From a virus: a stretch of DNA of 64,000 nt. The stretch is from positions 62,001-126,000 of the IMG/VR virus record IMGVR_UViG_3300042563_002067. The stretch is one strand, 5' to 3'. Positions 55,919 through 64,000 of the stretch are shown one piece after another (the stretch's first letter is position 1; each line of letters opens with the position of its first letter). The notes below the pieces were generated by a model, which did not search any database, was not told the DNA's origin, and saw only the letters and a list, made by a program, of their open reading frames with translations. Position numbers and translations under genes: made by a program.

Positions 55919-56663
55919 CCGGTTCGTTATCGTATTTACGTAATATCTTACTAATTAATGGGTTTCGTACAATATCGTTTTTATCTTTAAATTCAAACGT
56001 TGACACATAGTCATCATCTCTAAACTTTTCGATTGCGTCCCATAAACCACTGTGGGTTTTATTTTTATATTTGTCCGATTGTTCCACATCACCTGATATG
56101 AAGAATTTACTGTTAAACCCAATTCTTGTTAAAAGAAGTTTCATTTGACTTGGCGAGGCATTCTGACCTTCTTCAAATATTAGAATAGAATTATCAATAT
56201 TCATACCTCTCATAAACGCTAATGCAAATACTTCAATAACTTCAATCTCTTTAAGTTTTTCACGAGATTCTTTTCCAATAATTTTATTTAATAAATAATA
56301 TGATGGAAAAATATATGGGTCTAATTTTTCTTCTACGTTACCGGGTAGTGAACCTAATTTTTCTTCGGCTTCAACCGCCGGTCTAACAATGATAATTTTC
56401 TCATAAGGAGTTTTTGGGTCTGATAATAAATCAATTGCAGCTTTCATTGTTATGTAACTTTTACCAACGCCCGCTGGTCCGGAACAAACAGTAATTTCAC
56501 TTTCAATTAGAGTATCGTAATACTTTTTTTGATTTACTGTTAAAAACTTTTCTTTAGTTTTTCTCCTGATGATTTGACCAATTAAATCTTTTTTACTTAC
56601 CGGTTTACCGGTGACTTCCGGAGTCGGAGTTGTTGTTGGTTTTCTTTTTCTAGCTTCAGCCAT
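55902..56663 (-). CDS. PhoH-like ATPase
   Basis: This 253-residue protein is a PhoH-family P-loop ATPase. Walker A is CSGPAGVGKSYI (about residues 58-69), IIIVRPAVEAEEKLGSLPGNVEEKLDPY is the family block, and ILIFEEGQNASPSQMKLLLTRIG is Walker B with its extension; FISGDVEQSD is motif III. PhoH proteins are common in T4-like phages, with suspected RNA or DNA helicase roles. The N-terminal 30 residues are basic and Thr/Pro-rich. Confidence 0.92.
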   Translation of the reverse strand: MAEARKRKPTTTPTPEVTGKPVSKKDLIGQIIRRKTKEKFLTVNQKKYYDTLIESEITVCSGPAGVGKSYITMKAAIDLLSDPKTPYEKIIIVRPAVEAEEKLGSLPGNVEEKLDPYIFPSYYLLNKIIGKESREKLKEIEVIEVFALAFMRGMNIDNSILIFEEGQNASPSQMKLLLTRIGFNSKFFISGDVEQSDKYKNKTHSGLWDAIEKFRDDDYVSTFEFKDKNDIVRNPLISKILRKYDNEPDENSN

Positions 56664-56670
56664 TTTTTAA

Positions 56671-57660
56671 TTATTGTTGTTTATAATATGTTAACCAATG
56701 TTCAATCATTTCGTCTAACATAGTTTCAAAGGTATAGTCGTGAGTCCATCCCGTTGCTTTTACTAATTTTGATGGGTCACCTTTTAAATTATGTAATTCT
56801 TCCGGTCTTAAAAACTTCTCATCTTGTTTCACATATAATTCCCAATCTAAATCTAATTTTCCAAAAACATACTCACATAGGTCTTGTACTGAATGTGATA
56901 TCCCTGTTGCACATACAAAATCATCAGGTTTATCCAATTGAAGAATCTCCCACATTACTTTAACATAATCTTTAGCGTGTCCCCAATCTCGAGTAGCATC
57001 TAAGTTACCTAGTTTAAGTTCATTCGATAATCCAAATTTAATTTTAACGGCCTCTTTACAGACTTTATTAGTTACAAAGTTAGTTCCTCTTCTTGGTGAT
57101 TCGTGGTTGAATAATATTCCGTTTGATATGAACATACCATAAGAATTTCTATAGTTACGACAAATATTGTAACTAAAAACTTTGGCACATCCGTAAGGTG
57201 ATACAGGGTTCAATGGTGTAGTTTCTCTTTGATATCCATCGGTATCAATTGAATTACCAAACATTTCTGATGATGACGCTTGATAAATTTTAATAGATGG
57301 GTCTAATAATTTAACCGACTCTAAAACATTTAAAGTTCCTATTCCAGTAACATTTGCGGTGTATAATGGTTGGTCAAATGATATTCTTACGTGTGACTGA
57401 GCGGCTAAATTATATATCTCAATTGGTTTAACCTCACTAATAACTCGTACTAATGATGATAAGTCAGTTAAATCAGCGTAATGTAATTTAACTTTATCAT
57501 ATACTTTATCCAATCTTGATGTTTGATTTTCTGCTACTGAATTTCTTTTTAAAGTTCCGTGAACTTCATATCCTTTTTCTATTAAGAATTCTGCAAGATA
57601 AGAACCATCTTGACCATTAATCCCTGTAATTAAAGCAATTTTATTTTCTTGTGTTTTCAT
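56671..57660 (-). CDS. gmd: GDP-mannose 4,6-dehydratase
   Basis: This 329-residue SDR enzyme makes GDP-4-keto-6-deoxy-D-mannose from GDP-mannose. It shows ITGINGQDGSYLAEFL (NADP-binding), YNLAAQSHVRISFDQP, SSSEMFG (catalytic Ser/Thr and Glu) and SPYGCAKVFSYNI (YxxxK), then LFNHESPRRGTNFVTNKV and LGNLDATRDWGHAKDYV, all signatures of Gmd. Length is close to the family norm (about 345-370). It starts the pathway used by the next two genes. Confidence 0.93.
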   Translation of the reverse strand: MKTQENKIALITGINGQDGSYLAEFLIEKGYEVHGTLKRNSVAENQTSRLDKVYDKVKLHYADLTDLSSLVRVISEVKPIEIYNLAAQSHVRISFDQPLYTANVTGIGTLNVLESVKLLDPSIKIYQASSSEMFGNSIDTDGYQRETTPLNPVSPYGCAKVFSYNICRNYRNSYGMFISNGILFNHESPRRGTNFVTNKVCKEAVKIKFGLSNELKLGNLDATRDWGHAKDYVKVMWEILQLDKPDDFVCATGISHSVQDLCEYVFGKLDLDWELYVKQDEKFLRPEELHNLKGDPSKLVKATGWTHDYTFETMLDEMIEHWLTYYKQQ

Positions 57661-58543
57661 AATTTTCTATAAACCAATTTATTGTTTCTTTTAATCCCTG
57701 TTCAATTGGGGTAAATTCAAAATTAGGTAAATACGATTTTAATTTTGAATTATCCGATGGTTTTCTAAATTGACCATCAGGTTTTGTTTTGTCAAATATT
57801 ACTTTCCCTTTAAAGTTAAACTCATTAACTAATAAATCAACCAAATCTTTAATACTAATTTCATTTGAGTTACTGAATATAATAGGTTCTGATTCATTAT
57901 AATTGTCTAAGGCCCATTCAGATAATTTTGCGATATCTTTAGAATATATAAATTCCCTTAATGGTGTTCCACTACCCCAAACAACAAAATCAGCGTTATC
58001 TCTTTGAGCGTTATACATTTTATGTAATAACATAGGGATTACGTGACCGGTGTCTAATGAAAAATTATCATTTGGTCCGTAAATGTTTGTTGGGATTACT
58101 GACACATATTCTAACCCATATTGTTCCCTATAAGCTCTTATTTGAATATCAGCCATTCTTTTTGCGTATGCGTATGGGTAATTTGAAAAGTGAGGGGCTC
58201 CTAAGTGAATTTTTTTCTCAGTTATTGGGTATTCAATATTGTCCGGAAATACACAAGTTGATAAAAATGATACTAATTTTTTAACATTATTTTTTCTGGC
58301 CGATTCAATAACGTTAGTGTTAATCATTATGTTATCGTAAAAAAACTCTCCTTTATAATTCATATTGGCACTAAGACCACCTACTTTACCGGCACAATGA
58401 ATAACGTGAGTTGGTTTATGGTATTCAAACATTTTATCGGTTTCTTCAATATTTCTCAAATCATACTCTTTACCAATTTTTACATCAGAAGTAATGGAAG
58501 AACCAACTAAACCATTACCACCGGTTACTAATAATTTTTTCAT
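57641..58543 (-). CDS. GDP-fucose synthase / ColC-type epimerase-reductase
   Basis: This 300-residue SDR enzyme shows MKKLLVTGGNGLVGSSI (nucleotide binding), HVIHCAGKVGGLSANMNYKGEF, LSTCVFPDNIEYPITE (catalytic Ser/Cys) and YPYAYAKRMADIQIRAY (YxxxK), then IPTNIYGPNDNFS. These mark the GDP-L-fucose synthase family; ColC of the colitose pathway belongs to the same family and performs a C5 epimerisation and C4 reduction on the 3-deoxy substrate. The neighbouring ColD-like gene makes ColC function likely. It overlaps gmd by 20 bases. Confidence 0.88.
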   Translation of the reverse strand: MKKLLVTGGNGLVGSSITSDVKIGKEYDLRNIEETDKMFEYHKPTHVIHCAGKVGGLSANMNYKGEFFYDNIMINTNVIESARKNNVKKLVSFLSTCVFPDNIEYPITEKKIHLGAPHFSNYPYAYAKRMADIQIRAYREQYGLEYVSVIPTNIYGPNDNFSLDTGHVIPMLLHKMYNAQRDNADFVVWGSGTPLREFIYSKDIAKLSEWALDNYNESEPIIFSNSNEISIKDLVDLLVNEFNFKGKVIFDKTKPDGQFRKPSDNSKLKSYLPNFEFTPIEQGLKETINWFIENYENTRK

Positions 58544-59691
58544 ATATTTTCGTTAACAATTTTAATTACTTTAGTTATTTCTTCTTCAGTCATTTGGTGA
58601 TTGTTTGGTAAGTATAAACCATATTCGTGTACTAACTTTGAATTAGGTAATTCTTGTTTCCCATATCTTTCATACCAAAATGGGTGTTCGTTTATTGACC
58701 CACAAATTAATGGTCGACATTCGATATCATTATTTTGTAATTCAGTTATCAATCTGTCAAGATTTTTAGTTATTATAGGATAAGAAAAATTTGACACATA
58801 GGAATTACTTGTTGGTTTAACCTCCCAAAAATCATTTTTGATACCTTCTTTATATCTTATGTAATTCTTATATCTAGATTCAACAATATGGTCTAATTTA
58901 TCCATTTGTTGAATTCCGATAAACGCTTGTAAGTCAGTTGCTCTTAAATTAAACCCCGGGTAATAAAAGGTGTATAATGATTTAAAATCATTAACCTTAT
59001 ATTTTTCGCGTAATTCTTTTTGTTTCGATAAAGGTAAATCTCTGTCCCACCCGTGCGACCTAATGGATAATAAAATATGATACAATTCTTCATTATCTGT
59101 TGATACCATACCACCTTCAATTGTTGACATATGATGTCCAAAATAAAATGAAAAGGTTGATAAATCTCCAAAAGTTCCTAAATGTTTATCACCGTATTTT
59201 GAACCAATAGATTCACAAGTATCCTCAATTAATAAAATATCATTTTCTTCACATAGCTCAATGATTTCTTTCATATGATTAGGAAAACCTAATACGTGAA
59301 CTAATATAATTGCGGAAGGGTTTTCTTCTTTAATTAACGTTTTTAAATGGTTAATATCTAAACCTAAATTATCCTTATCACAATCACACATAATAGGCGT
59401 TAATCCTAATTGTATTGCCGGTGTCACAGTAGTTACCCAAGAAACTGCTGGAACAATAATTTTATTATTTTTTAACTTACCGGATAGTATTAACGAATAA
59501 ATCGCCGCTAAATTGGCTGAAGACCCGGAATTCACAAATACCGAATACTTACACCCTAACCATTTAGACCATAAGTCCTCAAAAGTTGTTGTTAATTCTC
59601 CTTTAGTTAATCTTGGATTGGTTTTTAACCATTCTATTAATTTGGTGATGTCATCAAAATCAATAGTGTCCTTTACTAGTTTAATACTCAT
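58540..59691 (-). CDS. PLP-dependent sugar 3-dehydratase, ColD-like
   Basis: This 383-residue protein belongs to the DegT/DnrJ/EryC1 family: VFVNSGSSANLAAI, VPAVSWVTTVTPAIQLG, LVHVLGFPNHM, LLIEDTCESIGSKYG and THSFSFYFGHHMSTIEGG-like text. At the position of the PLP lysine (residue about 186) there is His, in FGHHMSTIEGG, as in ColD (His188), the GDP-4-keto-6-deoxy-mannose 3-dehydratase. ColD has 388 residues. It would take the product of Gmd to the 3,6-dideoxy sugar. Other lysine-lacking relatives (RfbH, CDP-sugar dehydrase) contain cysteines for an iron-sulphur cluster that are not evident here. Confidence 0.85.
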   Translation of the reverse strand: MSIKLVKDTIDFDDITKLIEWLKTNPRLTKGELTTTFEDLWSKWLGCKYSVFVNSGSSANLAAIYSLILSGKLKNNKIIVPAVSWVTTVTPAIQLGLTPIMCDCDKDNLGLDINHLKTLIKEENPSAIILVHVLGFPNHMKEIIELCEENDILLIEDTCESIGSKYGDKHLGTFGDLSTFSFYFGHHMSTIEGGMVSTDNEELYHILLSIRSHGWDRDLPLSKQKELREKYKVNDFKSLYTFYYPGFNLRATDLQAFIGIQQMDKLDHIVESRYKNYIRYKEGIKNDFWEVKPTSNSYVSNFSYPIITKNLDRLITELQNNDIECRPLICGSINEHPFWYERYGKQELPNSKLVHEYGLYLPNNHQMTEEEITKVIKIVNENI

Positions 59692-60460
59692 ATATGTCTT
59701 TAATTGTTAAGTTGATTAGGTCGTTATAATCTATTGTTTTTTCGCAACTATAATAACCACCTCTTTTTATTTTTAAGTTATTGGATTCGTCGTATTCTAT
59801 GTAATCTATAATGTTTTTATTTAATTTTGTAAAGATGTCCTCAATAAACTTTTGAACATTGATTAATTCACCTAAACCAACAATACAATCTTTATCGGCT
59901 TTTAATGAAACATCAACAATGTTTTTAGGGTGGGTTAAATCTCTATTAAAATTAATATCACCAATAGATATTTTTTTATCGTTCAGTATTGAATCAAATA
60001 TTTTACCAAAGAGAAACCCTTCTTTTCTATAAACAGAATTAAAGTTAAATGGGTAGATTATTATTACGTTAGGGTAAACATCTCTGTTATGATTAATATA
60101 GTTACAGAGAATTTCTTTTGATTTAATATATGGTGAGTAATTATAGTTATACTCATCACTTAGGGAGACACACCCGTCGTATTTATTCCACAATTCTGAT
60201 GTTGAATAAATGATGACCTTATTTGAGATGTCTTTAAACTTATTAATAACTTCTAACGTATAATCAAAATTAGTTTTTATAAAAAACTCATCAGATTCAT
60301 TTAAAAAAGTTCGTTGTTCCGCAAATAATAAAAAAACCTTGTCATACTTTTTAGAACAAAGTGTTGCAAAATCTATGTTTCGGGACGATATTTTTTCATA
60401 ATCATTGGGGAAATAATGACTTAACTGAGATGTATTCCCAATTACTAAATTACTCAACAC
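59681..60460 (-). CDS. SDR-family sugar-nucleotide epimerase/reductase-like protein
   Basis: This 259-residue protein starts with a GTG (or nearby TTG) codon and a short Rossmann signature (LVIGNTSQLSHYF). VIIYSTSELWNKYDG and YSPYIKSKEILCNYI supply Ser and YxxxK in SDR order. It resembles extended SDRs that act on sugar nucleotides but its N-terminal Gly motif is weakened (GNTSQL). It may be a reductase or epimerase of the same pathway or a glycan-modifying variant. It overlaps its neighbours by 11 bases on each side. Confidence 0.65.
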   Translation of the reverse strand: MLSNLVIGNTSQLSHYFPNDYEKISSRNIDFATLCSKKYDKVFLLFAEQRTFLNESDEFFIKTNFDYTLEVINKFKDISNKVIIYSTSELWNKYDGCVSLSDEYNYNYSPYIKSKEILCNYINHNRDVYPNVIIIYPFNFNSVYRKEGFLFGKIFDSILNDKKISIGDINFNRDLTHPKNIVDVSLKADKDCIVGLGELINVQKFIEDIFTKLNKNIIDYIEYDESNNLKIKRGGYYSCEKTIDYNDLINLTIKDIYEY

Positions 60461-60794
60461 CTTTATATAATTTTACCGAATCCTCAATTAATGATTTACC
60501 TTGACTTATTGAATTATCAACCATCCGATTTATTGCCTCAACATATTTAGGTCGTTTACTTTTAAAACAGATGTCAATTTTTTTCTTTAACACAGCAATT
60601 TCAGAGTCGGTTTTAGCATCACTAATGGCGTCTTCTAAATACCACATTCTACAATGTAATATGGATAATTTTTCAATCACCTCACCTAAATTATCGGTTT
60701 CAATGATATCATCAGGTAATTCAACATTTTTATTTTTAGTTAAAATTTCTAATGTTTTATTTTTAATTATTTCTTCAATTTTTTCACCTATCAT
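60450..60794 (-). CDS. Small helical protein in glycan locus, 114 aa
   Basis: An acidic helical protein (MIGEKIEEIIKNKTLEILTK) with the segment LSILHCRMWYLEDAISDAKTDSEIAVLKKKIDICFKSKRPKYVEAINRM. The HCRMWYLED motif resembles the DUF4254-type helical proteins found next to glycosyltransferases. Function unknown. Confidence 0.6.
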   Translation of the reverse strand: MIGEKIEEIIKNKTLEILTKNKNVELPDDIIETDNLGEVIEKLSILHCRMWYLEDAISDAKTDSEIAVLKKKIDICFKSKRPKYVEAINRMVDNSISQGKSLIEDSVKLYKGVE

Positions 60795-60796
60795 AA

Positions 60797-61666
60797 TTAT
60801 TTAATTTTTAAATTTATTTCATTTTGTATTGTTGTTATCATATTAGGATAATTTAAATTATTTGACCATAAATTTTTATTTTTACCATCATAATAAAATA
60901 TACCTTCAGATTCATTAAATGTGAATGAAATGAATGTTTTTTTATCGTCATTAAAATTTTCTTTAGTATGTGTAAAACAAAATGGTCCGGAAGCCCTTCC
61001 TACAATAATATCACAATGATTTGAAATTAGACTAATTTGTAATAAATCAGGTAATGATTCTGTTATTTGTGGATATGTTGTAATAACATTAGAATTATTT
61101 TCATATAATTGATTAGTACTTAAAAATAAACAATTAGGGTTATTTTCAGACAAATTTTCAACAATAGGTGTGAAACTAAAATTATGTGATTGACTTGAAT
61201 TTACATTACCGTCACAAACTAAAATAATTAAATCATATTTTAGTTTTAATTCTTTTATTTTGTTTACAATATTATCATGCGATTTTAAATTAGTATTAAT
61301 CACAGAGGGTAAATACTTATTAAAATCATTATCTAATTCAATATTATAGAAATCACAAATATCGGTAACTAATTTAAAATGATTAATAAATGAACAACCA
61401 GGAATAGGTTGGTGTGATACATAAATCATTTGTTTTTGTCCTATCCAAGTATTCACAATATTATTTTCTAAATTTGTGTTGTGAATATCATAATTTCCGG
61501 GGATACCCACAATTTCATTAACTTCAGGTAAATCTTCAAATAATGGTGATTGTAGATTATGATAGTATGTAATGTTATAATGGTTTTTTAAAATATTAAT
61601 TAATATTCTTGAGTAAAATATATCACCATTGTGGAAATGATTATATAATGTTATATTGTTTTTCAT
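60797..61666 (-). CDS. Glycosyltransferase, GT9/ADP-heptose-transferase-like
   Basis: The ATG at 61666 (MKNNITLYNHFHNGDIFYSRILI) is preferred; the longer frame overlaps the preceding gene. The start fits GT9-type proteins (helix-loop GD motif) and IISNHCDIIVGRASGPFCFTHTKEN is the C-terminal donor-site region where GT9 proteins have DTGxxH. The middle contains LIILVCDGNVNSSQSHNF. Likely a sugar transferase; donor unclear. Confidence 0.6.
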   Translation of the reverse strand: MKNNITLYNHFHNGDIFYSRILINILKNHYNITYYHNLQSPLFEDLPEVNEIVGIPGNYDIHNTNLENNIVNTWIGQKQMIYVSHQPIPGCSFINHFKLVTDICDFYNIELDNDFNKYLPSVINTNLKSHDNIVNKIKELKLKYDLIILVCDGNVNSSQSHNFSFTPIVENLSENNPNCLFLSTNQLYENNSNVITTYPQITESLPDLLQISLISNHCDIIVGRASGPFCFTHTKENFNDDKKTFISFTFNESEGIFYYDGKNKNLWSNNLNYPNMITTIQNEINLKIK

Positions 61667-61670
61667 ATTA

Positions 61671-62444
61671 TTAACTATAATGTATGTGTTTATCCATATA
61701 TTTAAAATTTTCATTTAAATTATTTAATAATGAAAAAGTTGATACGTTACTTCTACTTACTAATTTAAAATCAGTTAATGATAATAAAATAGAATCAACA
61801 ATAACTTCTTCGGCTAATTTAGATTTATTTGGTAGATTTGAAAAATGTAAACCAACATTAGAATCACCCCTTCTTGATTCAGTATAAATTAAAGTATCAC
61901 CTAATTCTTTTTTAAAAAAATTCAAAGAATTATTATCATCAGTCATTAAATAAATTTTATCATAACTGTTATGTTTAAATTCTTCATTAATATTTGACAA
62001 AATAATTTCATCAGATAATAATGCTCCGTGAGTACTATGGTCTGTACCTCTTTTTTGAACACCTAAAGTTTTTAACCCTTTAAAATAATTTTTATCAATA
62101 TTGTTAAAAAAAATATTATCCATTAATTTTAAATCAATCAATGTTTGAGAGGGGGTTTTTAAATTTTTTAAAATAGTTAATTCATCAAGTCCATTTCCAA
62201 TAGCTTCAGGGAAATAATACCCATAAGGGGTTAAATTAATAAATGTTGACGTAATTGGTTCAATATCATAAACTTGTTTAAAAAATTTATCATATAGATT
62301 TTCGTTAGATAAATCACTATACATATAATTAAACCATTCAACATTAAATTTTTGATTATTATCGTTAAAATACATTATACCCGCTAATAATGTTAAAAAA
62401 TCCGAAAAAAAACCTTCGTTTCGGTTTATTATTAATTTATTCAT
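61671..62444 (-). CDS. Fucosyltransferase-like GT-B protein
   Basis: This 257-residue protein has GFFSDFLTLLAGIMYF at its start, GVQKRGTDHSTHGALLSDE, where O-fucosyl and alpha-1,2/1,6 fucosyltransferases carry the HxRxGD motif, and YLMTDDNNSLNFFKKEL followed by LVSRSNVSTFSLL, the donor-binding SxSxxS region. This order (RGTD, TDD, SNVSTF) fits GT11/GT23/NodZ-type enzymes, which use GDP-fucose. A GDP-6-deoxy sugar donor from the neighbouring genes would fit. Confidence 0.65.
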   Translation of the reverse strand: MNKLIINRNEGFFSDFLTLLAGIMYFNDNNQKFNVEWFNYMYSDLSNENLYDKFFKQVYDIEPITSTFINLTPYGYYFPEAIGNGLDELTILKNLKTPSQTLIDLKLMDNIFFNNIDKNYFKGLKTLGVQKRGTDHSTHGALLSDEIILSNINEEFKHNSYDKIYLMTDDNNSLNFFKKELGDTLIYTESRRGDSNVGLHFSNLPNKSKLAEEVIVDSILLSLTDFKLVSRSNVSTFSLLNNLNENFKYMDKHIHYS

Positions 62445-62450
62445 ATTTTA

Positions 62451-63128
62451 TTATAAATTTTTATTTAATTCAAAATTTATTGATTTTCTTTTTAGATATA
62501 AATTTTTATCAATATAATCATTTTTAGAATTTTCTAAATGTATATTGTCTCGACCACCGAATCCAACATCAGGATGTTCATGTTTAATTATTAGTTCATT
62601 AAAATAAGTTTGTTTATTTAATAAGTTTGCAACATCCATAAATTCGTTATCCGCCCATAAAGATTTATATTCTGGATGATAAATGTAATTAAACCTCTCA
62701 TAATATTTTTTACCTAAAATACATAAAGTATTCAATCTATTACCTTGATAACCATCATTAAACCATAAAACACCATCAGTATCCGGATATTTTTCTTTCA
62801 TTTTTTTTCTAATGATTGTATCGTAACCTTTAACTTTTGGTATCATATCATCAGATGCTAATAAGACAATATCCCAATCATTTTCGGTTTCCATATCTCT
62901 ATTTATGGCTTCGATTTTTGATTTACTTTCACCATAAATGTATGATAAGTTTTTGTATTCTTTAAACATCTCAATAACACCCGGTTGATTCATAACTTTA
63001 TCATCAGTGTCTAATGTTACTAAAAATTTAATATTATCTAAATCATCACACATTGTGTAATACATTTTTAAAACATTAAAGAATTTAAATGTTCGTCCTC
63101 TAGTAGGAAACTTAATTAAAATTTTCAT
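62451..63128 (-). CDS. Glycosyltransferase, GT-A-like
   Basis: This 225-residue protein begins MKILIKFPTRGRTFKFFNVL and has FLVTLDTDDKVMNQPG and VLLASDDMIPKVKGYD, with ASDDM as the likely metal-binding DxD equivalent. GVLWFNDGYQGNRLNTLCILGKKYYE and DNEFMDVANLL suit the acceptor region of a GT2-type enzyme. It is followed by the fucosyltransferase-like gene six bases later. Confidence 0.7.
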   Translation of the reverse strand: MKILIKFPTRGRTFKFFNVLKMYYTMCDDLDNIKFLVTLDTDDKVMNQPGVIEMFKEYKNLSYIYGESKSKIEAINRDMETENDWDIVLLASDDMIPKVKGYDTIIRKKMKEKYPDTDGVLWFNDGYQGNRLNTLCILGKKYYERFNYIYHPEYKSLWADNEFMDVANLLNKQTYFNELIIKHEHPDVGFGGRDNIHLENSKNDYIDKNLYLKRKSINFELNKNL

Positions 63129-63987
63129 TCTTAAAATTTTTGTTCATTATTTTATTATACAACTCTTGTTGGTTGTTATTCGCCTCTGTTGATACGGTTC
63201 CGTCACTTTCGTGGTGAAAATATACAAAAAGAGGTTTTGGTATTCTTTTCCCCGAATATCCCTTCAATCCCATTCTAATCCATAAATCATAATCTTCCCA
63301 TCCTTTCAATGTAACATCATACCCGTCACAAACATCAAACGCTTCTTTATGAAACATTGAACAATTAACTATAAACGGACCTTCTCTTAATCTTTCTATA
63401 GACCATTCAGGTCTTTTTTCGATTCCTTGTATTTGACCTATATGATGTGTATCACAATAAACCGGACTAATGGTTTTATTGTTTTTTAAAATGTTAACAC
63501 AGAATTGAATATAATCCGGATGAATAGTGTCATCACCATCTAATGGTAGTATAAAAATACCATTTGAATTTTTAACCCCATTATTTCTTGCTGAAGATGG
63601 TCCTTGATTTTCTTGATATATGATTTTAATATTTGGATGGTCTTTAATACTCTCTAATTTTAATTTAACGTAAGTATCGGTTGACCCGTCATCAACAATT
63701 ACTATCTCTACATTTTTATAGGTAGAATCAAATACTGATTGTAACGATTTTTCGAATTGTAACCCATAATTGTAAATCGGAATTATAACAGAAACTAACG
63801 GTAACTTTGGATTAATTTTATTTATCGGGTATTTTGATTCTAATTTAATAGGTAATTTTTCTTTGTATTTTTCTAAAAATAATAATCTATTCTGTTCCCA
63901 CTGATTATTGGTCATACCAATAGAAAGATGTGTTAACGGGACATTTGAAATTGTTCCAACTTTAACTCCGGATAAATGATTACTCAT
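63112..63987 (-). CDS. Glycosyltransferase family 2
   Basis: This 291-residue protein is a clear GT2: LVSVIIPIYNYGLQFEKSLQSV, IVIVDDGSTDTYVKL, QGPSSARNNGVKNSNGIFILPLDGDD (DxD motif LDGDD) and WEDYDLWIRM (catalytic ED). The N-terminal 45 residues (KVGTISNVPLTHLSIGM) are an extension. It lies at the edge of the window, the first gene of the minus-strand glycan operon seen here; more genes may lie beyond. Confidence 0.92.
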   Translation of the reverse strand: MSNHLSGVKVGTISNVPLTHLSIGMTNNQWEQNRLLFLEKYKEKLPIKLESKYPINKINPKLPLVSVIIPIYNYGLQFEKSLQSVFDSTYKNVEIVIVDDGSTDTYVKLKLESIKDHPNIKIIYQENQGPSSARNNGVKNSNGIFILPLDGDDTIHPDYIQFCVNILKNNKTISPVYCDTHHIGQIQGIEKRPEWSIERLREGPFIVNCSMFHKEAFDVCDGYDVTLKGWEDYDLWIRMGLKGYSGKRIPKPLFVYFHHESDGTVSTEANNNQQELYNKIMNKNFKNENFN

Positions 63988-64000
63988 ACAAAATGATGTA

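Overview
The window is a 64 kb piece of a large, AT-rich, T4-like tailed phage that infects a member of the Bacteroidota. The T4 kinship rests on a recognisable late block: terminase large subunit (gp17-like), portal (gp20-like), prohead protease (gp21-like), acidic scaffold (gp22 position), major capsid protein (gp23-like) and a gp55-like late sigma factor. The host assignment rests on promoters of the form TTTG-N19-TAnnTTTG (seven found, several with exact spacing), the almost complete lack of Shine-Dalgarno sequences, signal peptides ending in the flavobacterial style, and a bS21 gene.

Layout. 1-5.3 kb: small accessory genes, an Rnl1-like RNA ligase, a membrane GAF-like protein, an M15-type peptidase, a small lipoprotein, a Trp-type tRNA with an insertion. 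5.3-7.0 kb: an RNA-only region with tRNA-like units (two in permuted order), a small hairpin RNA and a large structured RNA of about 0.9 kb with its own promoter and terminator. 7.0-15.0 kb: SmpB, a minus-strand tmRNA gene, a PepT-like peptidase, several proteins sharing an N-terminal leader, and a ClpC-like unfoldase. 15.1-22.4 kb: late genes up to the terminase. 22.4-33.6 kb: four large or medium paralogous adhesin-like proteins with Thr/Pro stalks and 25-residue BspA-like repeats, the last ending in a Hint (intein-like) domain. 33.7-41.6 kb: portal, core, protease, scaffold, capsid, with an antisense bS21 gene. 41.7-46 kb: HNH endonuclease and further leader-bearing proteins. 46.2-53.2 kb (minus): virion/baseplate genes and late sigma factor. 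53.2-64 kb (minus): a PhoH ATPase and a sugar-nucleotide/glycosyltransferase locus that fits GDP-colitose or GDP-fucose synthesis.

How it fits together. Early/middle genes and the RNA genes carry the host-type promoter; many late genes carry a TATTTATA element, probably read by the gp55-like sigma factor, often only 4-5 bases before the ATG so that messages are leaderless or nearly so. The phage carries its own tmRNA with an unusual long tag, SmpB and a ClpP-binding type ClpC, a coherent ribosome-rescue and degradation set. At least seven proteins share short N-terminal leaders ending in hydrophobic-x-Glu, the same cleavage motif seen in the capsid protein (INE|A), which suggests a family of internal head proteins delivered by capsid-targeting leaders and trimmed by the prohead protease. 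The glycan genes may decorate the Thr-rich adhesin stalks.

All assignments are from reading the sequence; no database search or RNA folding program was run.
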